Source of the DNA: Przewalskia tangutica | Lineage: Eukaryota > Streptophyta > Magnoliopsida > Solanales > Solanaceae | Reading direction: 5' to 3' | NCBI GenBank assembly: GCA_029844215.1 | Contig: CM056725.1 | Span: 56,705,609 to 56,769,608 of the forward strand | Length of the DNA: 64,000 nucleotides | Shown here: in pieces, positions 1-8,189 of the stretch | Numbering within the stretch: the stretch's first letter is position 1 | How the letters are laid out: the number at the start of each line of letters is the position of its first letter | Notes under the pieces: model-generated | Told to the model about the DNA's origin: nothing | The model's input: only the letters and a program-made list of their open reading frames with translations | Database searches by the model: none | Translations under genes and position numbers: made by a program

Positions 1-128
1 TTGGTTGAAGTATTAAGAAGAAGTTGCGTAGAACTTCTAAGGGTTGTTTGGAGCGGGTTGGAGCGTTCAGATTAGGAGCTAAACGTTGCTCAGGATCGAC
101 ATTAAAACTTGGATAATTTTGGGCTTAT

Positions 129-140
129 CGAGGTAAATAC
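129..140 (+). other. Splice-donor-like site 1 in LTR (GAG/GTAAAT)
   Basis: CGAG/GTAAATAC follows the conserved string GGGCTTAT. The same site recurs in nearly every LTR: 5825 (A 3'), 8782 (B 5'), 13619 (C), 18039 (B 3'), 27017 (F 5'), 35544 (F 3'), 38220 (E, AAG/GTAAAA), 43292 (I) and 44236 (J). It matches the plant 5' splice-site consensus AG/GTAAGT at most positions. That it is used as a donor is inference; only the conservation is seen. Confidence 0.45.
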
Positions 141-536
141 TCTTGTGCTTCTATTATAATTGGGAATTACATACTGTAGTAGTATAGAATGAGTATAAGA
201 TACATAGAATGATATTACAGAAGATAATTGAACTGTAATAGAAGGATATTACAGAAAAGAATTTAACTGAAATCACATCAGAAGAATATTAAAGAAGAAA
301 GTGATTACTTACATAGATTGTATTTACTGATGGGAATTGTGTAGTTTGTGGGTAGGGAGAGTCTTGCCCAATTTTCCGTAGAATAAGGAATCAGATCTAG
401 AATTATTCTACAGAGTAGTCTAGACGTTGATAGACTTGTATGACCGTTATAGGTTGAAGTACTGCAAGTAGCGTATTCTACTCGAAGGGTGGAAAGGGCT
501 AGCCGGATTACAGTACTTTAGAGCTATTTGCTAATA

Positions 537-563
537 GTCGATAATCGTCGCGAGGTATGTGAT
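537..563 (+). other. Splice-donor-like site 2 in LTR (GAG/GTATGTGA)
   Basis: GTCGATAATCGTCGCGAG is followed by GTATGTGA. This is the best conserved short string across all LTR families: 6237 (A 3'), 9253 (B 5'), 14076 (C), 18508 (B 3'), 21127 (M), 27685 (F 5'), 36213 (F 3'), 38882 (E) and 44567 (J), and on the minus strand near 30770 (G), 50920 (K), 56605 (L 3') and 60915 (L 5'). GTATGT is an acceptable plant donor. Whether it is spliced or is a protein or RNA binding site is not known from sequence alone. Confidence 0.45.
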
Positions 564-943
564 TCTTCCTATCCTCTTGAGCATGATATTTTACTGTATA
601 TATAGTACGGTAGACGTACGTGTGTTAACTGAACATGGTTTTACTTGACGTCTTCTGACTTGAGTTTTAAATAATAAGAATCTTGAAGTATTTCAAAAAG
701 AATTAAGAATCGTTTTGAAAGAAGAGTAATACTTGGTTTTAAAAGTTTAAGAGTTATACTAGCTTTATGGGAAGTTAGGTATAACGACTTAAGAGTAATA
801 AAAAGAATGGGTTATTGATTTTAGAAGTTAAGAGACTTGATAAGAGGCTTGACTTAATTGAATTGATATGAATTTTGTTAAAAAGTGTGAAACCTCATTC
901 GTGAGTAATGAGTACTTGGTTTTTAAAAGAATAATGTTTTACT

Positions 944-1152
944 GATTCGGAAATGAGAATAAGTATCGAACGAACCACTGCAGCGTTAATAAAGGAAAAT
1001 GTATTGACAAATAAGTAATTATATTAAAACCAGTAGAAACCTCCATCTGCATAGAAGCTAAGATAAGACAAAATTGTATTACATTTCCTAGATCATGGCT
1101 GCTCTAATAAGATTGTTATAAACAAGAATAACCTACTCACACATAAGGCATA
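944..1152 (+). other. Conserved ~200-bp LTR block (module 3)
   Basis: This block runs from about AACCACTGCAGCGTTAATAA to the ACAAGAATAACC region and includes CTCCATCTGCATAGAAGCTA and CTAGATCATGGCTGCT. Near-identical copies lie at 6640-6842, 9570-9771, 14560-14763, 18820-19021, 21470-21670, 39128-39320 and 44990-45192, and on the minus strand at 30270-30470, 50510-50680, 56190-56370 and 60510-60685. Flanking LTR sequence differs much more between families. The F LTRs appear to lack it. It contains AATAAA in TTAATAAAGG, so a role at the R/U5 poly(A) region is possible, but this is not shown. Confidence 0.7.
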
Positions 1153-1536
1153 TATTACTCAACTGTTTTTAAAAAAGAGAATTATGTTATTAAATGATTA
1201 AGACTATTAACTATGAAACCTTTCGAAAATAAGAAACGTGAATATTTGAAATTAGGCAAACTTGAACTTTTGGAAAAGAATGTTGTTACTTGACTTTAAG
1301 AAGGAAAGTGTGTTGGTTTAAAAAGGAGGGCATAATATTGCCTTAGTTGATTTAAAAGGAAAACATGGTATTATCTTCATCTATCTTAAAAGAGCGTTTA
1401 GATGTTAGGGCCACACGACACCGCGTTCATGGGATGAACCGGGAATGTATTTCACCTGATTCGATACCGAGTCCATGAGATGGACCGGGAATATATTTCA
1501 TGCGACACCGCGTTCATGGGATGAACCGGGAATGAA

Positions 1537-1949
1537 TTCCATGCGATTTCTATCGAGTCCCATGAGATGGGCCGAGACATGTGCGATTTCTATCGAGTCC
1601 CATGAGATGGGCCGAGACATGTGCGATTTCTATCGAGTCCCATGAGATGGGCCGAGACATGTGCGATTTCTATCGAGTCCCATGAGATGGGCCGAGACAT
1701 GTGCGATTTCTATCGAGTCCCATGAGATGGGACGAGACATGTGCGATTTCTATCGAGTCCCATGAGATGGGCCGAGACATGTGCGATTTCTATCGAGTCC
1801 CATGAGATGGGCCGAGACATGTGCGATTTCTATCAAGTCCCATGAGATGGGCCGAGACATGTGCGATTTCTATCGAGTCCCATGAGATGGGCCGAGACAT
1901 GTATTCCATACGATTCCTATCGAGTCCCATGAGATGGGCCGAGACATGT
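1537..1949 (+). repeat. 40-bp minisatellite, 10 units, in A 5' LTR
   Basis: Ten tandem units of 40 bp, each with TATCGAGTCCCATGAGATGG followed by GCCGAGACATGTGCGATTTC. Within each unit CCCAT-GAG-ATGGG can pair. The last unit starts with a variant spacer (GTATTCCATACGATTCC). The sister LTR has 8 units at 7225-7556, so the array has changed length since or during insertion. Confidence 0.93.
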
Positions 1950-2521
1950 TACACGTATCACCTAACTTATACCTAGACTTCCAGCAGTGAGGAAGGAGTT
2001 CCATGGGCATGAGGGATGACTTTAAGGGCGTGAGTCCCTGAATTGACATGACTGTTTTTATGTTGCGAACTGTAGTTTGGTTATCATACATGTCTCCTGT
2101 TTTATTTTAGACTGTTATGATTTTATTTACAGTATTTTTCAGTTTCACATACTTGGTACCTGTTATCGACCTCCTTCGGCTGCGTTCATCGCAGTAGAGG
2201 TACACCGGTTGTTGATCCTCGCCATAGGATCACGATTCAGATTGGGAAGCTCCGTTTCTCCGAGGCTTATCTTTTGGTATGTTTTCCGAGTTGTAGGTTC
2301 TTGTACATTGTGGTATGGCGGGGCCCGTCCGTCATAGGTATTACATTCTTAGAGTGCAGTAATCGTTGTGGGCAGGTTTGTAAATGGGGATGTAACTGTT
2401 CAAAGTTTTATTATATATACATGCCGAAAGACGATATTTTCATGGATAAACTGTTTTCATTTTATAATCGTTTCATGTCTTATTTTATATTCCGCTGATC
2501 ACTCTGATGTATGACTACTTG

Positions 2522-2568
2522 GGTGCCCGGGTAAGGCACCAGTCACGGGCCCGGGTTCGGGTCGTGAC
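2522..2568 (+). other. Two hairpins at the LTR 3' end
   Basis: GGTGCC (2522-2527) pairs with GGCACC (2535-2540) around a 7-nt loop. GTCACG (2542-2547) pairs with CGTGAC (2563-2568), with CCCG/CGGG inside. The same pair of inverted repeats closes almost every LTR here, on both strands. In the RNA they would lie in U5 just before the primer-binding site. The pairing is seen directly; its function is inferred. Confidence 0.6.
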
Positions 2569-2573
2569 AAAAG

Positions 2574-2585
2574 TGGTATCAGAGC
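2574..2585 (+). promoter_or_regulatory. Primer-binding site of element A (tRNA-iMet)
   Basis: TGGTATCAGAGC lies 4 bp after the LTR end. It is complementary to the 3' end of initiator tRNA-Met, the usual primer for plant Ty3/Gypsy reverse transcription. It fixes the element orientation as plus and the LTR end at 2569. Confidence 0.9.
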
Positions 2586-2630
2586 AGTTAATCCTCGGAA
2601 AGTGTCTACAGACCGTGTCTAGTAGAGTCT

Positions 2631-2666
2631 TGATTATCGGTGTGTTGTGCACCACATCTATAATCA
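2631..2666 (+). other. Leader hairpin with GTGCAC loop, element A
   Basis: TGATTAT (2631-2637) pairs with ATAATCA (2660-2666), and inside it TGTG (2641-2644) pairs with CACA (2653-2656). The loop carries the palindrome GTGCAC (2647-2652). It sits about 45 nt after the primer-binding site and about 110 nt before the gag start. The layout resembles retroviral dimerisation/packaging hairpins. Equivalent hairpins occur in B, D, F, J, K and L. Confidence 0.65.
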
Positions 2667-2775
2667 GGAGGCTGCAGGACATTTAGGATTGGTTTCCATT
2701 CTTCTCATTCTGAGATCGTGCCTTAGAGCTGTGTTATAAGTTGGACCCCTCTGACGTATTTCGTTTTTACCAGTT

Positions 2776-3910
2776 ATGCCTCCGCGCAAGGCAACCCGGG
2801 CCCAGATGGGCAAGGCAGTCGAGGGGGCTGCTAGTAGGATACAGAGGAGTACGGGGGCGCAGGCCCAGTCATTACCTGAGATAGTGCTTCAGACGGCGAG
2901 TTTTGCGACGCCACAAAATCAGCGAGTTTAGGGCGCAGCGGTGGGCTGCGAGACCACAAGACTGAGCCTCGGTCCCCACACCGAGCGGAGATGGGTTACA
3001 AGGAGATGGCGATTCGCCGTGATCGTGGCGAACATGAGGATAGGTGGATCGCGGCGGTTCGATTCGATGGTACCCATGGTTCACCCTAGATCGGATAGTT
3101 TGAGGCTACGGGACTTTCTGAGTTGTAGCCCGCCATAGTTCTACGGATCGAGGCATGAGGATGATCCGCAGGAGTTCATTCGACGATTCTGACGGATCAT
3201 GAGTGATCAAGGCTTCGGAGACCGAGTCGGTGGTCTTAGGTTCGCATCGGCTGCGTGATACTGCAGTCGACTGGTTTGATTCGTGGGAGCTGTCCCGGGG
3301 AGAGTATGCACTTCCAGCCGTATGGAGCGAGTTCTCAGGGGAATTTCTTGCACATTTCTTGCCTCCACAGATGAGAAGGGCTCGGGCCGACAGATTTTTG
3401 ACGTTGAGGCAGACCGGGCGTACGGTTCGGGAGTACAATGTGGAGTTTGACTCATTAGCTCGGTACGTCCCCGCATTGGTAGCCGACATGGAGGACAGAG
3501 TGCACCGCTACGTCACCGGGCTCGATGACTACTTGGCAGAGGCTTGTTCATGTGTAGCTCTTCACCGCATGGACATTGCCGCATACTGACTTATGCTTGG
3601 ATGTGAGGCGGAGAAGTCGACGAATGACCGAGATCGGCCGAAGAGGCGAGACAAAGCAGGTCCTTTGGTAACTTTCGAGGCGGACCGCCAAAGAAGAGCT
3701 AGTTATGTACCTCGCCCGATGCAGTGGTCCTCCACGATCTTGAGCGTTCGAGGTATTCGGGGCTGGTCGAGCTCGTGGCTTCGCTCACGGTATACATGGG
3801 TTCCGGCCACGGGTTCATGCTTTCCTCGGTGTACGCGATCGCAAACGCCATCCCGGAGTGTCGTCTTCATCGGTGCTTGTTTCACTGCGGCCGTCGAGCC
3901 ATGTGACGAG
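2776..3910 (+). pseudogene. gag: gag pseudogene of element A
   Basis: Relic of a Ty3/Gypsy gag, the structural protein that forms the virus-like particle and binds element RNA. The start ATG (MPPRKATRAQ...) is followed by an in-frame stop after 51 codons at 2929-2931. The capsid-like retrotransposon gag domain is recognisable at 3090-3589: DFLSC, then a stop, then DDPQEFIRRF with another stop, then a +1 frame change into ASETESVVLGS and REYNVEFDSLARYVPAL, ending at a stop at 3587-3589. A badly decayed zinc knuckle (HRCLFHCGRRAM) lies at about 3865-3904. No protease, reverse transcriptase or integrase follows. It is non-functional as read; some breaks could be consensus errors. Confidence 0.85.
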
Positions 3911-4952
3911 GATCACTAAAAGAAGGCATACAGTAGAATGACACAGCCTACGGTCGTGGCGTGATCATCGCCCTGACTATGCGCCTGCAGTGTGCCTATG
4001 ATTAGAGTGGAGCAGATGGTACAGGTATATTCTTACCCCTCTAGAGACTAGTATGCGTAGATGATATGATGAAGTGCTAAGTATTATGTTCAGATAGCAT
4101 TATGTTAAAATTGTGTTTAGAAAACATGGTTAAGGGTAAGTTTGGGGACAGGGAAATTGTGAACCTTAGAATATTACACGTAGAGACCTTAGATGCGAGG
4201 CCATCTTGAGTAAAAGATTTATGTTTGTGTTGACCTTTATCAGAGTGCATAGTATACGTGGGATATATTTGTGTGATAAGTCCCTGAGTGGTATGAAATG
4301 AAAGAGGGTAGTTGAGCTAAGAAGACCACTAGGTTTTCCTGACTTGATTAGTGAGATTGTTCCGGATCGGGGGAACAAGTGTTTAGCGCGATGGAGGGTC
4401 GGGTTGAGGACGTATTGCGGGTCAACTCGTAGGCCGGATTTAGGTGGGGTCAGTTCTGGGTGGTCCCGCCAGGTGGTAGGGTCACGAGGGTGCTACGCCC
4501 AGGTTTAGGTAACCATCGTATGAGTTCGTGGATATGTTCGACCAAGAATCGGATCGTAAAGGCCGGGAATGGCCTTAAAGGAGATTGAGGCTGGTAGGAT
4601 GACCAAGTTTGGAGGTAGTGACTCCGGAGATTTTGGAAACAGAAGCGATGACTGAGGTATGGTACGTATACTAGAAAGAGTTCAAGTGTTCGAGAAGAGT
4701 ACGACGAGTGAGGAAAGAAGAGAACGTGTGTTAACAGAATAAAGGAGATCATTTTGTTGTGGAGTGAAGATGCGAAGGGAGTATCCTTTAGACCAGGGTG
4801 GAAGCTTTTGTGATGTAGAAATGATTTCTCGTGGACTTGGGTTTAGTATTTTCGCGTATGTTATTTTTATGGCCAGGTGTGGCGTTGGCAACTTGTTAGA
4901 GGAACTTTATCGTTATCCGTCTTGAGAAGGAACATTCGGGACGAATGTTTCT
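3911..4952 (+). other. Non-coding 3' tract of element A
   Basis: About 1 kb between gag and the polypurine tract with no credible protein. It is shared with B (16037-16989), J (48209-48853), K (minus, 52268-53200) and L (minus, 58021-58740). The strings TTGTTCCGGATCGGGGGAAC, GTGGTCCCGCCAGGTGGTAG and GTCACGAGGGTGCTA are kept. Conservation without coding suggests an RNA role or a remnant of the 3' end of an autonomous ancestor. F has only a short version. Confidence 0.6.
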
Positions 4953-4965
4953 AAGGAGGGGAGAA
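4953..4965 (+). promoter_or_regulatory. Polypurine tract of element A
   Basis: AAGGAGGGGAGAA directly precedes the 3' LTR (TGTTATACC). In Ty3/Gypsy elements this tract primes plus-strand DNA synthesis. The conserved upstream string GAACATTCGGGACGAATG contains CATTCGGGACGAATG, an imperfect inverted repeat also found in B and F. Confidence 0.88.
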
Positions 4966-5187
4966 TGTTATACCCCGTATTTCCAGAGTATGTACGTGAG
5001 GACGTACGTACAAAAGTTTTTAGCCTTAAGTAGACTAAGGGACGAAATTTTGTGCACAACTAGCGAAAAAAATTGTTTTCCGACGAAAAGTTTTCCAAAC
5101 TTTGCGAAGGGAAAAATACGGCTATGTCATTTATTATTTTTGCGGATTTTTCCGAGAGATAAAATATTTTGGACCAACGAGAGGGTG

Positions 5188-5197
5188 ACACTTGTCA
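5188..5197 (+). promoter_or_regulatory. G-box-position palindrome in A LTR
   Basis: GACACTTGTC is the A version of a palindrome that reads GACACGTGTC (G-box/ABRE core) in E, F, I, K and L. It lies about 170 bp upstream of the TATA box. The central CG has become TT-like here, so the CACGTG core is lost in A, C, J and G. Confidence 0.5.
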
Positions 5198-5362
5198 CCC
5201 TCAAGTGGACGGCAAATTGAGGCTCTTGGCACGTTTTTTGTGCCTTTCTTTTGGTCAAGGGTTAGGTAGGATATTTTGTGTAGTAGATGGATAAGGACAC
5301 ATGGATAAATCCTCACCCTACACTTGCACACCACTTGTCTTGATCTTGGCCATTGGTTGGCC

Positions 5363-5370
5363 TATAAATA
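5363..5370 (+). promoter_or_regulatory. TATA box of A LTR promoter
   Basis: TATAAATA followed by a C-rich run. The same motif with the same setting lies at 8379 (B 5'), 13144 (C), 17638 (B 3'), 42906 (I) and 43793 (J), and on the minus strand at 31638-31645 (G) and 51752-51759 (K). It probably sets the start of the R region. F has TATATAG near 26638 instead. Confidence 0.7.
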
Positions 5371-7224
5371 CCCCTCTAATGCAAGACATTTCTTCATCCA
5401 CACTTGTAAAAATCCAAGGCAAAAATCCCTCTCCCTCCCTCCTAAACCTCTCGTCCAAATCACCCCTCCCCCTTGAGAGGCCCTTGGCCGAGAAGTACCC
5501 CCCCTACCTTGAAGCTCTCGTAAAATACCCCCCCCCCTTGGTAGAAAAATACTCTCCAAGTATTGTTATTATTCCAAAATACCTTGGCCCATATACCTTA
5601 TAGTATTCCAAGGTTACACCTATACTAAAAGCCCAGAAATACTATTATACTTCCCTTCAGTCACAAAAACGAAACCCTAAGGAAAATCTTCACAGTTGGT
5701 TGAAGTATTAAGAAGAAGTTGCGTAGAACTTCTAAGGGTTGTTTGGAACGGGTTGGAGCGTTCAGATTAGGAGCTAAACGTTGCTCAGGATCGACATTAA
5801 AACTTGGATAATATTGGGCTTATCGAGGTAAATACTTTTGTCCTTCTATTGTAATTGGGAATTACATACTGTAGTAGTATAGAATGCATTTAAGATACAT
5901 AGAAGGATATTACAGAAGAGAATTGAACTGTAATAGAAGGATATTACAGAAAAGAATTTAACTGAAATCACATCAGAAGAATATTAAAGAAGACCGAATC
6001 AGGTACTTACATGTGACCGTATTTGATGTAGAATTGTGTAGTTTGACTGGTGGGAGGTGCTGCCCAATTTTCCGTAGAATAAGGAATCAGATCTAGAATT
6101 ATTCTACGCAGTAGTCTAGACGTTGATAGACTTGTATGACCGTTATAGGTTGAAATCGCAAGTAGCGTATTACTCGAAGGGTGGAAAGGGCTAGCGGATT
6201 CTGATGCTTTGGAGCTATTTGCTAATAGTCGATAATCGTCGCGAGGTATGTGATTCTTTCTATCCTCTTGAGCATGATATTTTAAAGTATATATAGTACG
6301 GTAGACGTACGTGTGTTAACTGAACATGGTTTTACTTGACGTCTTTTGACTTGAGTTTTAAATAATAAGAATCTTGAAGTATTTCAAAAAGAATTAAGAA
6401 TCGTTTTGAAAGAAGAGTAATACTTGGTTTTAAAAGTTTAAGAGTTATACTAGCTTTATGGGAAGTTAGGTATACCGACTTAAGAGTAATAAAAAGAATG
6501 GGTTATTGATTTTAGAAGTTAAGAGACTTGATAAGAGGCTTGACTTAATTGAATTGATATGAATTTTGTTAAAGTGTGAAACCTCATTCGTGAGTAATGA
6601 GTACTTGGTTTTTAAAAGAATAATGTTTTACTGATTCGGAAATGAGAATAAGTATTGAACGAACCACTGCAGCGTTAATAAAGGAAAATGTATTGACAAA
6701 TAAGTAATTATATTTAAACCAGTAGAAACCTCCATCTGCATAGAAGCTAAGATAAGACAAAATTGTATTACATTTCCTAGATCATGGCTGCTCTAATAAG
6801 ATTGTTATAAACAAGAATAACCTACTCACACATAAGGCATATATTACTCAACTGTTTTTAAAAAAGAGAATTATGTTATTAAATGATTAAGACTATGAAC
6901 TATGAAACCTTTCGAAAATAAGTAACGTGAATATTTGAAATTAGGCAAACTTGAACTTTTGGAAAAGAACATTGTTACTTGACTTTAAGAAGGAAAGTGT
7001 GTTGGTTTAAAAAGGAGGGCATAATATTGCCTTAGTTGATTTAAAAGGAAAACATGGTATTATCTTCATCTATCTTAAAAGAGCGTTTAGATGTTAGGGC
7101 CACACGACACCGCGTTCATGGGATGAACCGGGAATGTATTTCACCTGATTCGATACCGAGTCCATGAGATGGACCGGGAATGTACTTTATGCGACACCGC
7201 GTTCATGGGATGAACCGGGAATGT

Positions 7225-7556
7225 ATTCCATGCGATTTCTATCGAGTCCCATGAGATGGGCCGAGACATGTGCGATTTCTATCGAGTCCCATGAGATGGG
7301 CCGAGACATGTGCGATTTCGATCGAGTCCCATGAGATGGGCCGAGACATGTGCGATTTCTATCGAGTCCCATGAGATGGGCCGAGACATGTGCGATTTCT
7401 ATCGAGTCCCATGAGATGGGCCGAGACATGTGCGATTTCTATCGAGTCCCATGAGATGGGTCGAGACATGTGCGATTTCTATCGAGTCCCATGAGATGGG
7501 CCGAGACATATATTCCATACGATTCCTATCGAGTCCCATGAGATGGGCCGAGACAT
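7225..7556 (+). repeat. 40-bp minisatellite, 8 units, in A 3' LTR
   Basis: The same 40-bp unit as at 1537-1949 but two units fewer. One unit carries TTCGATCG in place of TTCTATCG, and another ends in TCGAGACATG. The two-unit difference accounts for the length difference between the LTRs of A. Confidence 0.93.
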
Positions 7557-8189
7557 GTTACACGTATCACCTAACTTATACCTAGACTGCCGGCAGTGAG
7601 GAAGGAGTTCCACGGGCATGAGGGATGACTTTAAGGGCGTGAGTCCCTGACTTGACATGACTGTTTTTATGTTTGCAAATCGTAGTTTGGTTATATCATA
7701 CGTGTCTCTGTTTTATTTTAGATCATATGATTTTATTTACGTATTTTCAGCTTCACATACTTGGTACTGTTATCGACCTCCTTCGGGCCGCGTTTATGCC
7801 GCATGTAGGTACACCGGTTGTTGATCCTCGCCACGTGATCACGCTCAACGATTAGGAAGCTCCGTTTCTCCGGAGGCTTATCTTTTGGTATGTTTCCCTG
7901 AGTTGTAGGTTCTTGTACATTCAGGGGTATGGCGGGGCCCTGTCCCGTCATAGGTATTGTTACATTCTTAGAGGTGCAGTAATCTGCTGTGGCGTGTTTG
8001 TAAATGGGGATGTAACTGTTCAAAGTTTTATTATATATACATGCCGAAAGGCGATATTTTCATGGATAAACTGTTTTCATTTTATAATCGTTTCATGTCT
8101 TATTTTATATTCCGCCGATCACTCTGATGTATGACTACTTGGGTGCCCGGGTAAGGCACCAGTCACGGGCCAGGGTTCGGGTCGTGACA

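Larger units (their letters stand above)
1..2569 (+). mobile_element. Element A, 5' LTR (left end outside window)
   Basis: This is the 5' LTR of a Ty3/Gypsy-type element. Base 1 aligns with base 5696 of the sister LTR at 4966-8189, so about 730 bp lie left of the window. It ends in GGGTCGTGACA at 2569 and is followed at once by a primer-binding site, which marks it as the 5' copy. The two LTRs are very similar along their length. The main difference is the minisatellite, with 10 units here against 8 in the 3' LTR. No protein-coding gene is evident; short reading frames in it are chance. The element sits inside the 5' LTR of element B, so it is younger than B. Confidence 0.88.
4966..8189 (+). 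mobile_element. Element A, 3' LTR
   Basis: Complete 3224-bp LTR running from TGTTATACCCCGTATTTCCA to GGGTCGTGACA, preceded by a polypurine tract. In order it holds the GTACGT-rich start, a GACACTTGTC palindrome (5188-5197), a TATA box (5363-5370), the GCTCAGGATCGAC block with donor-like site 1 (5825), donor-like site 2 (6237), the conserved 200-bp block, the 8-unit minisatellite, a hairpin near 7935 and the terminal hairpins. The next bases, TTGGC (8190-8194), should be the right TSD. They continue directly into the interior of the LTR of B, showing that A inserted in B. Confidence 0.92.

Noticed and set aside
1537..1949. CRISPR-like array
   Set aside because: Direct tandem repeats without unique spacers, in a eukaryotic LTR. 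It is a minisatellite.
2574..2585. tRNA gene at TGGTATCAGAGC
   Set aside because: Only the 12-base primer complement is present. No cloverleaf or A/B boxes surround it.
4450..4752. Minus-strand open frame of 100 codons in the A 3' tract
   Set aside because: It is shared only as chance sequence. Homologous tracts in B, J and K break the frame, and no family is recognisable.
7187..7429. Open frame of repeated ISWDS / AHLMGLDRN peptides in A minisatellite
   Set aside because: A 40-bp period is not a multiple of three, so reading frames rotate through the array. The open frame is a product of the repeat composition.
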